DNA of 64,000 nt. Source: Chitinophagaceae bacterium (GTDB taxonomy: Bacteria; Bacteroidota; Bacteroidia; Chitinophagales; Chitinophagaceae). The stretch's first letter is position 1. Every line of letters begins with the position of its first letter. Of this stretch, positions 19,113-28,346 are shown piece by piece. A program made the position numbers and the translations under genes. Location: assembly GCA_023957125.1 (NCBI GenBank), contig JAMLHL010000012.1:62001-126000 (forward strand), in the 5' to 3' direction. The notes beneath the pieces are model-generated. The model saw nothing but the letters and a program-made list of their open reading frames with translations. It had not been told where the DNA came from and did not search any database.

Positions 19113-19709
19113 TTAATGGGGAAGCCAAATGGACAATACGACAAGCAATAGGGGGCTCTTCTGCTTCAGCCATTGCCTTAACAAAGCCAGGGCTTTGCTT
19201 TTTTGATTGCGAACGGTTTGGTGAGAGAGGTTTAAACGGGCGGCGATGGCTTCGTTGCTCATCTTTTTATAATGGCTGAGTATAAATATTTCACGCATTT
19301 TAGCGGGCAGAGCATCCACAGACCTCCGTATTTCCGCCAGCAACTCCGAATATATTATTTCGGCTTCATTACTTCCCCTGCTGTCATTTCCGTACAAATG
19401 CATAAAGGTTGCAGCCCGGGTTTCTTCCCGTTGCCTGGATCTTAAAACATTAAGGCAGCCATTACGAACCGAGACGTATAAAAAACCTTTTACTTCTCCA
19501 AAATCCACGAATTGCTCCCGCCGCTCCCATAATTTCAAAAAAACTTCCTCTACTACATCTTCCGCCTCCGCATTGCTTATGGGAGCTACCCGGCAGGCAT
19601 ACCTGCCAAGCACGGGGAAATATACCCTTATAAGATAATGAAATGCAACGCTGTCACCCTGTTGTAAGAGCCGGAAACAATCTTGGTCATTGCAGGCGTG
19701 TGGGTTCAT
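19113..19709 (-). CDS. ECF-type RNA polymerase sigma-70 factor
   Basis: A 198-residue sigma factor. The ATG at 19709 is preferred over the in-frame TTG at 19715. Region 2 is visible around residues 20-75 (FHYLIRVYFPVLGRYACR, AEDVVEEVFLKLWERREQF), and region 4 around 125-180 (LPAKMREIFILSHYKKMSN, IAARLNLSHQTVRNQKSKAL). The last ~20 residues are unusually hydrophobic (SPLLLVVLSIWLPH), as in some Bacteroidota members. Region 3 is absent as expected for ECF factors. It should activate the SusC/SusD unit downstream on release by FecR. Confidence 0.95.
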   Translation of the reverse strand: MNPHACNDQDCFRLLQQGDSVAFHYLIRVYFPVLGRYACRVAPISNAEAEDVVEEVFLKLWERREQFVDFGEVKGFLYVSVRNGCLNVLRSRQREETRAATFMHLYGNDSRGSNEAEIIYSELLAEIRRSVDALPAKMREIFILSHYKKMSNEAIAARLNLSHQTVRNQKSKALALLRQWLKQKSPLLLVVLSIWLPH

Positions 19710-19720
19710 GAGCAATAGAG

Positions 19721-19777
19721 AATTAGATCAATCTCCGGTCGGCGAAGACACCAACCGGTAGTGAAAATTAGATCAAT
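19721..19777. repeat. REP-like palindrome flanked by 12-bp direct repeats
   Basis: AATTAGATCAAT occurs at 19721-19732 and 19766-19777, bracketing a 33-bp copy of the dispersed palindrome (CCGGTCGG..CCAACCGGTAGTGAA). The flanking duplication suggests insertion or slippage at this site. It sits just upstream of the sigma-factor start. Confidence 0.7.
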
Positions 19778-19838
19778 ATCCCACAATTTACAACGTATTG
19801 CGATATGCCCGGTTGAAAAGCGCTACCATGAGGGAGAC

Positions 19839-19885
19839 AGCCACGAATGCACAAATGCACTTATTCGTGTATTTGTGGCGATGCA
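19839..19885. repeat. 47-bp palindromic repeat, left of GxxExxY gene
   Basis: AGCCACGAATGCACAAATGCAC..TTCGTGTATTTGTGGCGATGCA is nearly identical (two differences by eye) to 20365-20411, same orientation. The arms CCACGAAT../..TTYGTGG are self-complementary. Confidence 0.85.
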
Positions 19886-19951
19886 TTGAAAGTCATCGTC
19901 GTCTTTTTGTACAGGATAGATTCATAACTTTAGAGCCAAAAGCCTGTAAAA

Positions 19952-20326
19952 ATGCCAGAAATTTTCTTTAGAGAAGAAAGCTATAAGATCATTGGAATAT
20001 GTATGGAAGTTCACAATAACCTTGGAGCAGGTTTCTTGGAAATTGTATATAAAGATGCTTTATCCTATGAATTTCTGAAAGAAAATATTCCTTTTGAGCG
20101 GGAAAAAATGTATGATATAAATTATAAAGGAGTTGTATTGCCTCACAGGTTCTATGCTGATTTCGTTGCTTACGATAATATCATTTTGGAAGTAAAAGGT
20201 TGCTCGGGCATTGCAGATGAATTTATAGCCCAGGCTATCAACTACCTGAAAGTTTCCGGCAAAAAATTAGCATTGATCGTCAATTTTGGAGAATTAAAAT
20301 TGAATTATAAGAGGATAATACTTTAA
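19952..20326 (+). CDS. GxxExxY-family small protein (PD-(D/E)XK-nuclease-like)
   Basis: A 124-residue protein carrying the family-defining motif GAGFLEIVY (G-x-x-E-x-x-Y, residues ~27-34). Later ADFVAYDNIILEVKG (D..ExK) fits a PD-(D/E)XK nuclease core, followed by a conserved AINYLKVSGKKLALIVNFG. The biochemical role of the family is not established. It is the only plus-strand gene between two minus-strand operons and is bracketed by near-identical 47-bp palindromic repeats, so it looks like a separately acquired or mobile cassette. Confidence 0.9.
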   Translation: MPEIFFREESYKIIGICMEVHNNLGAGFLEIVYKDALSYEFLKENIPFEREKMYDINYKGVVLPHRFYADFVAYDNIILEVKGCSGIADEFIAQAINYLKVSGKKLALIVNFGELKLNYKRIIL

Positions 20327-20364
20327 CCCCCGAGGCAGAACGATTTTTAAATACAACGAGAGAT

Positions 20365-20411
20365 AGCCACGAATGCACAAATGCACTTATTCGTGCATTC
20401 GTGGCGATGCA
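20365..20411. repeat. 47-bp palindromic repeat, right of GxxExxY gene
   Basis: AGCCACGAATGCACAAATGCAC..TTCGTGCATTCGTGGCGATGCA. The arms CCACGAATGCAC and GTGCATTCGTGG are perfect complements in this copy. A half copy (ATTCGTGCATTCGTGG) lies at 23491-23506. Confidence 0.85.
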
Positions 20412-20445
20412 GTGAATACCCTTTCAGAAAAAAGAACAGCCGGGT

Positions 20446-23319
20446 TTAATACAACCTCACAGGCCCGGCAAGCCCCAGGGATTGCAGGGGCTGATCTCTT
20501 CTCCCGACGTTGGTCCATGCCTGGGCAAGATGATTGTCTTTCAACGATTTCATATAATTCAGCATCACCGTCGTTACCTCTACCTCAATGGTGTTGGTTC
20601 CCTGCTTCAATAAATTTCCTATGCGGTAAAGCCGGTTGCCATACCATTGGGTTCCCGCGTCTTTGCCGTTGATAGTCACTTTTGAAATGCCATATACTTT
20701 CCCCAGGTTCAGGAATTGTATTTTTTGAGGATCATCCACTTCAAACGTGTTTTTATATCGTACCGTACCACCGAAATGGCTGTACTCCGGGATGTCTTTT
20801 AAATCTTTGAGTGTACTCATCCGGGTATTTTCTATCCCTCCTTCATAATGTTGCAATGCTACTTCCCAGTCGCCGGCAGGTTGTACTGGCGTTGCCCCTC
20901 CCGACAAGGGGATGGGCTGAAAGCCGGTCCCGTTTTTTTCCTTATCAAACACCACGATCAGCGAAGCGGCAGGCCCCAATGCCATTGTTAGTTTGTTGTT
21001 GACTAACTGCAGCTTAAACCGTTCCCCGGTTTCTGCATCCCAAAGCCATGCCTGTTTACCGGCAACGACATTTTTTGTAAAACCGGCTTCGAGGGTATAA
21101 TCATGGTGATCGCTGGAATTGGTGAAGAAAAATATCTCTGATCCCTCCGCCTGGTATCTCATCTGGGTAATATATGGGCGCGCATGCGCGATCTTCACAT
21201 AAGGAGTAAGCTTATACCGTTCCTGCAAAGCCCTGAACCAGCCGCAATAATTTTCCTCCGGCTTATCAACATAAATAAAACGATCCGGGAACTGCTTCAT
21301 CTTATTTACCCAACTGATCACTTCCTTATCCTTCTGTTCATGTTCATGCCATCCTGGCGAATGATCGGGATAGGCGGCAATACAAAATACCCTGCCGCCT
21401 CCGGAAACGAATTGATGTAATTTTTCTGCAACCGCCACATGGAGTCCCCGTACTTCAATCAGGAAAATAGTATGGTATTTCCGGTTGCCATATTTCAACC
21501 CGCCTTTTTCAATTTGGGAGTCTTTGATCACCTGCTCGGACACATAATCGCAGGCATTGCCATTCTGGTGCATGGCCTGCCAGATCAGCATCTGGTATTT
21601 CGGATACACGAGGGTGGGGAAAGGCTCATTTTGCGCGCCAAATTCTCCCCACATATCGGGGATGGGCGGCAGCAGGGCAATATCGGCAAACATGGTTGCC
21701 TGCTGAAATAAGGCCGACAGACGGGTACGGTAATTATTATACAAATTCAGATAGGGCCATATGGTGTTTTTTTCGTTGAAATAACCGCCCCACCGGATCC
21801 ATCCGGGGAATGGCGCGTCGGGAGGGGAATAATTGAACCCGTGAAATACCGGGTGCGTTACTCCGGAGATGGTGCTCTGGTCGCCGGCAATCTTAAATAT
21901 TTCCAGCGATTCATTAAACACCATATCGGTATTGGTAAGTTCTTCCGAACTGATCAATTTCTTGTCTTTTAAATGGGCCGCCGAGGAAACATATTTATTG
22001 ATCATGGTATTGCCCTGGCCGAGGTGCCAGGGATATTTCATGAAATCTTCCTCCGAAATATCTTTGCCGATGCCATATTTCAACCAGGTTTCGCATTCGG
22101 GAATATCAATCGGGAAGCTGCCTTCCAATAAAAAGTAGCCCCTGCCATAGGCCTGCGCACGCGACTTGATCTTATGATCCGCACACCATTTAGCGAACGG
22201 ATGTACAAATCTTTCCGTAAAAATCTCGGCTATGGTCAACGCCCAGTCGTACCGCATCCGAAACAGTATCTTTTTAAAATCAGCGCCCATATCTACGGTA
22301 TAATCGGGGTAATAGCTATTCCCCATCCCTCCTATCTTAAACAACACAAAAGGCAGGTAAGGATAAATATCATATCCTCTCCTGCGTTTAAATTCATCGC
22401 GCATATCGCTGTTCCAGTTAGCCCCCTCCAATTCCATACTGTCCACAAAGAAAGAACGCAGGTGGGGCGCCAGCGGGCCTATCTTGTTTTGAATGGTATC
22501 AGTAATGCGATTGAGGTATTTATTGACCGCTTTTTCATTTAAGTGATTTAATACGGGGCCCTTGCCTCCGGGAGCGCCCACGATCACCCGCTCAAAGCCT
22601 TCCGCCCTTATCAGCGTATATACGGCATAGTTACCTTTGGGGATTGAGACCGAAAGGATATCGTTTTTAAGCTGATCTGAAATGTCTTTTACTTCATCTA
22701 TATGATTCAACGGATCGGGAACCAGTTTCACCGATAATAATTCCATCTTCCGGCCGGTATAAGGAAAGGTGATCCGTGGATCCGCTTCTTTCATCAGTTC
22801 AAAAAGAGAGAACTCTGTATTCAGCGGCCCGGCTAATTTCTTTACTCCTATGACCACAATCTGGGAACGCTCCTCGTCCTGTAGAAACTCGGCGCCGAAA
22901 GGGAAGCCGGTGCCGGCTATCAGATCGCAGGTTATGTTCAATGATTTCGCTTCATTGAAGGTGAATTGCAGCAGGTCTATCCATTCGTCGCTCAGCCATT
23001 CCACAGAACGGATACCCATATCATCCGTATTATTGTCGGGAAAAGCGATCGGGTTGATTTCCACGCCGCCGATCCCCGCAGCCTTCAGGAGTCGCAATTC
23101 ACGGGCTAATTCCTCTTTTTGTATCTTATCTCCGTTCCACCACCAACGTACAAAAGGTTTATAGGTGTCGGCCGGGTTTTGAAAAATCTGATACAGGGAT
23201 TCCCCTTTTTGAGGGGTTTCCCCCATCAAAGCGCCGCCGATCTGAGCCGGCGTCATCTTAGCTAACAGCGTCCCGGATATAACCATAGAACCATTTGTAA
23301 TAAAATCTCTTCTTTTCAT
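20446..23319 (-). CDS. GH106-type alpha-L-rhamnosidase
   Basis: A 957-residue exported enzyme. The ATG at 23319 is chosen because it begins a Tat-like signal, MKRRDFITNG; the frame continues 7 codons upstream. The catalytic region opens with PFVRWWWNGDKIQKEELARE and GIGGVEINP, typical of the GH106 (Glyco_hydro_106) family, and contains SSEELTNTDMVFNESLEIFK, a stretch with candidate acidic catalytic residues. The C-terminal part ends in a galactose-binding-like fold (VRYKNTFEVDDPQK..KVTINGKDAGTQWYGNRLYRI). GH106 enzymes remove terminal rhamnose, for example from pectic side chains. It is the last gene of the oxidoreductase/dehydratase operon, linking that pathway to rhamnosides. Confidence 0.85.
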   Translation of the reverse strand: MKRRDFITNGSMVISGTLLAKMTPAQIGGALMGETPQKGESLYQIFQNPADTYKPFVRWWWNGDKIQKEELARELRLLKAAGIGGVEINPIAFPDNNTDDMGIRSVEWLSDEWIDLLQFTFNEAKSLNITCDLIAGTGFPFGAEFLQDEERSQIVVIGVKKLAGPLNTEFSLFELMKEADPRITFPYTGRKMELLSVKLVPDPLNHIDEVKDISDQLKNDILSVSIPKGNYAVYTLIRAEGFERVIVGAPGGKGPVLNHLNEKAVNKYLNRITDTIQNKIGPLAPHLRSFFVDSMELEGANWNSDMRDEFKRRRGYDIYPYLPFVLFKIGGMGNSYYPDYTVDMGADFKKILFRMRYDWALTIAEIFTERFVHPFAKWCADHKIKSRAQAYGRGYFLLEGSFPIDIPECETWLKYGIGKDISEEDFMKYPWHLGQGNTMINKYVSSAAHLKDKKLISSEELTNTDMVFNESLEIFKIAGDQSTISGVTHPVFHGFNYSPPDAPFPGWIRWGGYFNEKNTIWPYLNLYNNYRTRLSALFQQATMFADIALLPPIPDMWGEFGAQNEPFPTLVYPKYQMLIWQAMHQNGNACDYVSEQVIKDSQIEKGGLKYGNRKYHTIFLIEVRGLHVAVAEKLHQFVSGGGRVFCIAAYPDHSPGWHEHEQKDKEVISWVNKMKQFPDRFIYVDKPEENYCGWFRALQERYKLTPYVKIAHARPYITQMRYQAEGSEIFFFTNSSDHHDYTLEAGFTKNVVAGKQAWLWDAETGERFKLQLVNNKLTMALGPAASLIVVFDKEKNGTGFQPIPLSGGATPVQPAGDWEVALQHYEGGIENTRMSTLKDLKDIPEYSHFGGTVRYKNTFEVDDPQKIQFLNLGKVYGISKVTINGKDAGTQWYGNRLYRIGNLLKQGTNTIEVEVTTVMLNYMKSLKDNHLAQAWTNVGRRDQPLQSLGLAGPVRLY

Positions 23320-23340
23320 TTTTATATTTTTTATACCCAT

Positions 23341-23532
23341 AAAATTTATACCCGTCTGTTTATGAAAAACCTGACAGTTGAGTTCTTATACAATTCTGAT
23401 AAATGTTCAACAAATACGAATAGGATGCAGCAAAACCTGTCAGGTTTGTCAGGTTGATTTTTACGGGCCAATACGAAGATCGTTTATATAATTCGTGCAT
23501 TCGTGGTATTTTAATCATAAAAAGCGCATATA
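23341..23532. other. Intergenic region with palindromes
   Basis: AACCTGACAG and AACCTGTCAGGTTTGTCAGGTT-type inverted repeats (~23360-23455) and a half copy of the GxxExxY-flanking palindrome lie between the dehydratase and the GH106 gene. The 192-bp gap may carry a processing site or terminator within the operon. Confidence 0.45.
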
Positions 23533-24687
23533 CTACAACGTTACCGACTGATGGGCAATGGTTATCTTCAGTAATTCCTTTTCTATCATTTCAATTCCCA
23601 GACCCGGGGCTTCTCCGATGGAAACCCACCCGTGATCCTGAACAATGGGCTCCCGGACAATGTCATACTGCACGGGCCCCGGTATTGGCTTTAATTCAAA
23701 AACCAGGCTGTTATCCGAAGCCAGCGAACAATGCAAACTCGCCGCCGAAGTAATGGCGGTGCTCCAGGCATGGGCGTTAACATACCGGTGATTGATCGAA
23801 ACCATATCCTTAATTTTCTTATAGGCTGTTATCCCCTGAACCCGCGCCGGATCAATTCCAAAAATATCCGTGCAATCCTGAAGCAACAAAGTTTGATAGT
23901 TGTCAACGCTCCACTCTCTTTCTCCCGAGCCGATTAAAGTTTGGGTTTGTGCCTTCAGCGTCTGATAGCCTTTGATATCCGTAGGGTAAAGCGGCTCCTC
24001 TATCCACCGGATATTATACTCCTCCATTCTCCGGGTTGTTTTTACGGCAGTTGCCACATCCCAGCGGATGCCATTTCCAATATCCACCATAATATCGGGC
24101 TGCTCTCCTATCGCCGTGCGGAGCTCTTTTATGAAATTCACATCATAATCGGGATTTAACTTCCCGACTTTCGATAATCCTTTTTTGGCAAAACCCAGTT
24201 TAACAGACTGGAAGCCCTGGCTCAGGTACCCTTCAATATCCCGAATGGTTTCCGCTATCGTCGGCTGGTTGACATGCATGCTGGCATTTGCCGGCAACCG
24301 GTCCGTTACTTTTCCCCCCAGCAGGCTGTACAGCGGTTGCTGAAGCTGCTTGCCTTTTATATCCCAAAGGGCGATATCCATTGCTGAAATAGCAAAGTTT
24401 ACCAATCCCGAATTATTATACCCGTACCACCAGATATGCTTCCGCATCATCTGCCAGCATTTTTCAATATCCAGCGGATTTTCTTCTTTCAGCAGCGGGA
24501 ACAAACCTTCCCGGATAAGGATCTCAGCCGCTTTACACGCCTCCGGCCACATGGCAATCCCTTCTCCCCAGCCAACGATCCCTTCTTCCGTTTCTATTCT
24601 CAGCAAAAGCGTAAACCGGTGGGTGGAAAAATCATTCGGCTCGGGATACTCAAGGATATAAGTATCAATTTTTTTAAATTTCATCAT
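23533..24687 (-). CDS. Enolase-superfamily (mandelate racemase/muconate lactonizing) sugar-acid dehydratase
   Basis: A 384-residue cytoplasmic enzyme. Two adjacent ATGs make the start 24687 or 24684. The N-terminal capping domain is followed by a TIM barrel with candidate metal ligands D202 (VDIGNG), E230 (IEEPL) and E256 (GSGERE), catalytic Lys in SVKLGFAKKG (~163) and His306 (VNAHAWS), the arrangement of the MR subgroup that dehydrates aldonic acids such as rhamnonate, fuconate or galactonate. The operon places it between an SDR and a GH106 rhamnosidase, so a deoxy-sugar acid is a reasonable guess, but the KxG motif in strand 2 does not settle the substrate. Confidence 0.85.
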   Translation of the reverse strand: MMKFKKIDTYILEYPEPNDFSTHRFTLLLRIETEEGIVGWGEGIAMWPEACKAAEILIREGLFPLLKEENPLDIEKCWQMMRKHIWWYGYNNSGLVNFAISAMDIALWDIKGKQLQQPLYSLLGGKVTDRLPANASMHVNQPTIAETIRDIEGYLSQGFQSVKLGFAKKGLSKVGKLNPDYDVNFIKELRTAIGEQPDIMVDIGNGIRWDVATAVKTTRRMEEYNIRWIEEPLYPTDIKGYQTLKAQTQTLIGSGEREWSVDNYQTLLLQDCTDIFGIDPARVQGITAYKKIKDMVSINHRYVNAHAWSTAITSAASLHCSLASDNSLVFELKPIPGPVQYDIVREPIVQDHGWVSIGEAPGLGIEMIEKELLKITIAHQSVTL

Positions 24688-24735
24688 CCTGTATTTTCAA
24701 ATGAACTATTTATTCAAAAAACCTGGCTTCCCCGT

Positions 24736-25494
24736 TTAAAATCTGCCCAACAAGGGCTCCTTACGAACGTCCAGTTCTATACCGGCCAAATCTTTTGCGG
24801 CTTCGGAAAACAGGTAAGCAATAGCGCCGGCAGGATATTCGGGAGGCGTCAGTTTCTCCTTAGGAATATTCGCAGCCGGAATGGTATTGATTTTAGAAGC
24901 CCTGATCTCGTCCTGCATTTTGGTATCCACCCCGCCGGGCCTTACGCTAAAAACCCGGATATTTTTTTCCTGCACTTCCTGAAACAATACCTGTCCCAAC
25001 ATCTTTAAAGAGGCTTTAGCGGTATTATAAGCGCTCCATCCTAAAAGAGGCAATTCCGCCGCTCCGGAACTGATGTTCACTATAGTTCCGGCCCCGTTTT
25101 CAATCATTACCGGCAACACTGCTTTTACGAAATGGAAACTGCCAAACAAATGTGTTTCCACACAGTTTTTCCAAAGCGCTATATCTGCATCCAGGATCTT
25201 CGCCAGTGGTTGGATGGTTCCTGCATTGTTGACCAAACCATGAATTACACCATATTTATTCATAGCTAATGCCACCACTTCCTTCACATCCTCATTTTGC
25301 CGTACATCGCACACCCGAAACACACAATCTCCTCCGGCGCCGTTTATCCGGCGGGCAACCGCGTTAAGCCGGTCTGCATCCAAAGAAGCCAATACTACTT
25401 TAGCGCCGGCTTTTGCCAGGGTTTCAGCAGTAGCCGCACCGAGACCCTGACTGGCCCCTGTTACAATAATCACCTTTCCCTTTAAGTCTGTCAT
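24736..25494 (-). CDS. Short-chain dehydrogenase/reductase, operon of the sugar-acid dehydratase
   Basis: A 252-residue Rossmann-fold NAD(P) enzyme: cofactor site VTGASQGLGAA (residues ~11-21), LVNNAGT, catalytic Ser in NISSGAAE and Tyr/Lys in SAYNTAKAS, followed by VRPGGVDTKM. It is encoded 48 bp before the dehydratase and 53 bp after the ADC-family gene. SDRs in oxidative sugar routes either make the lactone from the free sugar or oxidise the 2-keto-3-deoxy acid; which applies here cannot be told. Confidence 0.9.
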   Translation of the reverse strand: MTDLKGKVIIVTGASQGLGAATAETLAKAGAKVVLASLDADRLNAVARRINGAGGDCVFRVCDVRQNEDVKEVVALAMNKYGVIHGLVNNAGTIQPLAKILDADIALWKNCVETHLFGSFHFVKAVLPVMIENGAGTIVNISSGAAELPLLGWSAYNTAKASLKMLGQVLFQEVQEKNIRVFSVRPGGVDTKMQDEIRASKINTIPAANIPKEKLTPPEYPAGAIAYLFSEAAKDLAGIELDVRKEPLLGRF

Positions 25495-25547
25495 TTTTAT
25501 AGTTATTTTAAAAAATCAGCCCCATTTCAATTATAATTTCTTCGCTA

Positions 25548-26333
25548 TTACCCTTTCTTTTCTTCGTCCAGGTAATCGTAAACAATCTCGCCTTTGATCA
25601 ATTTAAAGTCGGCGCGCCAGTAGCAACCCACCAACATATCTGTCACGGGTAAACGAAACAGCGGCGCCTGCGCATTGGGTCGCAGTTCAACGGTACAGGG
25701 ACCCGCCCAACACTCATGGATTTTCAGATCGGTCAACTTCCGGGAAGTGAGTTGTCTTATCGCGGCGCGGCCGTCAATATGATCAATCACTTTCAAATTG
25801 ATGTTAGTGGAAAAATCAAAGTACGCTTTGAGATCGGAGATATCGCCTTTCTGTTGTTTATAAGGCATGGTAGCGGTAAATACATCAATCCCGTTTCTCT
25901 TAATAGTGCCCACAATTAAATCATCCCTGAATTCTATTTTGGGCTCCCCGTATTTCTTGGGTTGCCCCTGCACTTCGCGTCCATGAGAAACGCCAATGGC
26001 GCTGCTTAAAAATAAAAAAGGGGAATATCCGCCCGCCACGTTTGTGCCTTCCAGGGTACAATCAATCATCACATTGGATTCATTAAAAGAACCAATCCAG
26101 TCGGTATCGTTCATATTATATACGTGCACCATTACAATATCAGATGCCGGCGACAAAGGCGGCGGCAGGTGTTTGCTGACCGCGTCTTTGGTAGTCCGAT
26201 ATACGATCGTCATCACTTCCACATTCCGGAATTCAAAGGGGTAAGGCGGGATCATAGGCGCCCCTATGGGCGTGGAAAATCCCGGCTGAAGGATATCCGC
26301 TATCGTAGGTCTGACCAGATCAAAAGATTTCAT
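25548..26333 (-). CDS. Acetoacetate decarboxylase-family protein
   Basis: A 261-residue protein of the ADC fold. The key segment GREVQGQPKKYGEPKIEF holds the Lys pair K126/K127, equivalent to the Schiff-base lysine region of acetoacetate decarboxylase. Family members include decarboxylases, and also proteins with aldolase/dehydratase-type activity on keto acids, so the name is not a reaction. Placed among a dehydratase, an SDR, a TIM-barrel isomerase and a Gfo/Idh oxidoreductase, it may act on a diketo- or keto-deoxy acid. Nothing suggests solventogenic acetone formation here. Confidence 0.85.
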   Translation of the reverse strand: MKSFDLVRPTIADILQPGFSTPIGAPMIPPYPFEFRNVEVMTIVYRTTKDAVSKHLPPPLSPASDIVMVHVYNMNDTDWIGSFNESNVMIDCTLEGTNVAGGYSPFLFLSSAIGVSHGREVQGQPKKYGEPKIEFRDDLIVGTIKRNGIDVFTATMPYKQQKGDISDLKAYFDFSTNINLKVIDHIDGRAAIRQLTSRKLTDLKIHECWAGPCTVELRPNAQAPLFRLPVTDMLVGCYWRADFKLIKGEIVYDYLDEEKKG

Positions 26334-26369
26334 TATCTCAATATTTTATTGGCAGATACAAATTATGTT

Positions 26370-27188
26370 TTAAAGACCCGCTTTCCATTCCGCAACCAGG
26401 TCTCTCATTTTTATCGTTTCACTGAGCACGTCGTTATAAAGAGTATTCATATAATCCTGGTGTACGTACTCTATTGACATATAACCATCAAAAGCATGTT
26501 CCTTCAAGGCGCCGAAAACAGCCGGGAAATTAATGGTTCCCTTTTCAAGGCTGGTTTGAAGATACCCTTGTTTTGCCTGCCGGAGATGGACCAGTTTTGT
26601 AAAGGGGATGAGCGCGTCAACCGCATGCTGGGTAAATCCCAGGCATATAAAGTGGGCATAGTCCAGGATCACTTTCAACCCGGGAACCTTGTTCAGCAAT
26701 TCCAATACCAGTTCCGGTGATTCCAGAAAAGAATGCACATGGGGCTCTATAGCAAGCGTGCGTCCTTCTTTCTGACATATATCCGTCATCTCTTTCAGAT
26801 TTTCCGCTGAAATCTTCATCGCCTCTTTTATACTTTGCCCCGGGTTTACCACACCGGGTAAAATAAAAATAGTTTCAATAGAAGCCTTTTTACAGAACCG
26901 GGCTACTTTTTTCAGATCCGACTTATTCTGTTCGCCCGCCATTTTCAGCGATAAATTCCTGCCGGTGGTATCTTCTCCAAATAAATGATACAGGCAGGGC
27001 ACGGTAATGTTCAGCCTGCCGATGTCTTCCGCCATCCCTTCGGGATCTTCCAGGATTTTATTCTTATTGATAGCCGAACGGTAAAAATAGCCCAGATCCA
27101 CCGCATGAATGTTTAACAATCCGGAAAGCCCCACCACTTCCGACAGATTGCACTGGGGAAAAGACCAGGAAGTAACTGATAATTTCAT
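26370..27188 (-). CDS. Sugar phosphate isomerase/epimerase-type TIM-barrel protein
   Basis: A 272-residue member of the AP-endonuclease-2/xylose-isomerase-like TIM-barrel family. The ATG at 27188 (MKLSVTSWSFPQ) is preferred over an in-frame TTG at 27212. Candidate metal/substrate residues are in LAIEPHVHSFL, VILDYAHF, VHLRQAKQG and GYMSIEYVHQDYM, the usual Glu/Asp/His positions. It lies 18 bp after the Gfo/Idh gene, and this pairing is common in loci that handle keto-sugars or inositols. It could isomerise or epimerise the oxidised sugar. Confidence 0.85.
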   Translation of the reverse strand: MKLSVTSWSFPQCNLSEVVGLSGLLNIHAVDLGYFYRSAINKNKILEDPEGMAEDIGRLNITVPCLYHLFGEDTTGRNLSLKMAGEQNKSDLKKVARFCKKASIETIFILPGVVNPGQSIKEAMKISAENLKEMTDICQKEGRTLAIEPHVHSFLESPELVLELLNKVPGLKVILDYAHFICLGFTQHAVDALIPFTKLVHLRQAKQGYLQTSLEKGTINFPAVFGALKEHAFDGYMSIEYVHQDYMNTLYNDVLSETIKMRDLVAEWKAGL

Positions 27189-27230
27189 CGGTATATTTTT
27201 AGTTTCTAACAAGCATCTAAAGTCCCCGGT

Positions 27231-28277
27231 CTAATGAAGAAATTCCACTTTCCCGCTCTTTGCCGACTGGTGCATCAGGTAAAGGGTTTCTACGGAACGC
27301 AATCCCACTGTTGCATCTGCCGGATTATGCACCTTTTCTCCTTTACAAAGCTGAACAAAGCGTTCAACAGGCGGCTGTTCGGGGTATTGCCCCTCTCCCG
27401 GCGCCATCACGTTTTCAATATCATCACCGTCATCTACCATCACTTCCATTCGCTCGCGTTCGATATCAAAAACCAATACGCCTTCCGTACCGAAGATGCG
27501 GATATCCATCATATACCCCCTGTGACCGGGCATGGTGGAGGCGCCCGATAGACAAACGGTGGTTCCTTTATCTGTTTTCAAAACCGCAGAATCGTAATAA
27601 TCCACACCGGCAGAAGACAATTGAAAATTTGAATAAACGCTCTGCGGGTCTTCATCAATCAAATAAAACAACGCCGCCAGCAGGTGCGACATTTGGCCCC
27701 AGCTATATCCTCCCGCATTTTCCGGGTCTGCCCAGGTTGAACTGGGCGGTCTGAATATAGCCGATTCGGTACCCTTCAATGGTTCCCCGTTAAACAGATC
27801 GCCGGTTGGAGAAGCCATCTGGGCCACCACATGCCTGATCTTCCCTATTTTCCCTTCTTTTATTCTTTGATGCGCCTTTAACATATAATGCGTGTAATTC
27901 CAGCCGCAGGCCACCATCACTTCTACCCCGTTTGACTTTGCCAGATCTGCCAGGTTCCTGGCATCCCCGATGGTGGTGGTCATAGGCTTTTCAATCAGGA
28001 TGTTAATGCCTTTTTGTATGCATTTTATCGCCGGGGCGTAATGAGCGGTATGCGGCGTGGCAATGATCGCACCCTGAACATTTTCCTTCTCCAGCATCTC
28101 ATCCATATCGGTATAGGTGGCATCAACATGCAGTTTTTCTTTTACAATGGCCAAACGTTCCTCCTGATTATCAACAACAATAATCCTTCCTACGCTATTA
28201 TTATTTTTCAGCGTGGGGATGTGGTTATAACTTGCCCACCATCCCGCTCCAATAATAGCAATATTTAGTTTATTCAT
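27231..28277 (-). CDS. Gfo/Idh/MocA-family oxidoreductase (first operon gene)
   Basis: A 348-residue NAD(P)-dependent enzyme: N-terminal Rossmann motif IAIIGAGWWASYNHIP (residues 5-20), the family EKP segment NILIEKPMTTT, and a C-terminal beta-sheet substrate domain with AGGYSWGQMSHLL, whose His is in the usual catalytic position. These enzymes oxidise or reduce sugar hydroxyls, often at C3. It is the promoter-proximal gene of a six-gene operon ending in GH106 and is divergent from the AraC regulator. Confidence 0.92.
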   Translation of the reverse strand: MNKLNIAIIGAGWWASYNHIPTLKNNNSVGRIIVVDNQEERLAIVKEKLHVDATYTDMDEMLEKENVQGAIIATPHTAHYAPAIKCIQKGINILIEKPMTTTIGDARNLADLAKSNGVEVMVACGWNYTHYMLKAHQRIKEGKIGKIRHVVAQMASPTGDLFNGEPLKGTESAIFRPPSSTWADPENAGGYSWGQMSHLLAALFYLIDEDPQSVYSNFQLSSAGVDYYDSAVLKTDKGTTVCLSGASTMPGHRGYMMDIRIFGTEGVLVFDIERERMEVMVDDGDDIENVMAPGEGQYPEQPPVERFVQLCKGEKVHNPADATVGLRSVETLYLMHQSAKSGKVEFLH

Positions 28278-28346
28278 ATCCTGGGCGGCCGATTTATTTA
28301 TATTTCCTGGTAATAAAATAATTTAACAATAACGTGTCGGTCTTAA

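Noticed and set aside
25548..26333. Acetone-forming acetoacetate decarboxylase
   Set aside because: Only the fold and Lys motif are shared; CoA-transferase genes expected for acetone formation are absent and the context is sugar catabolism.
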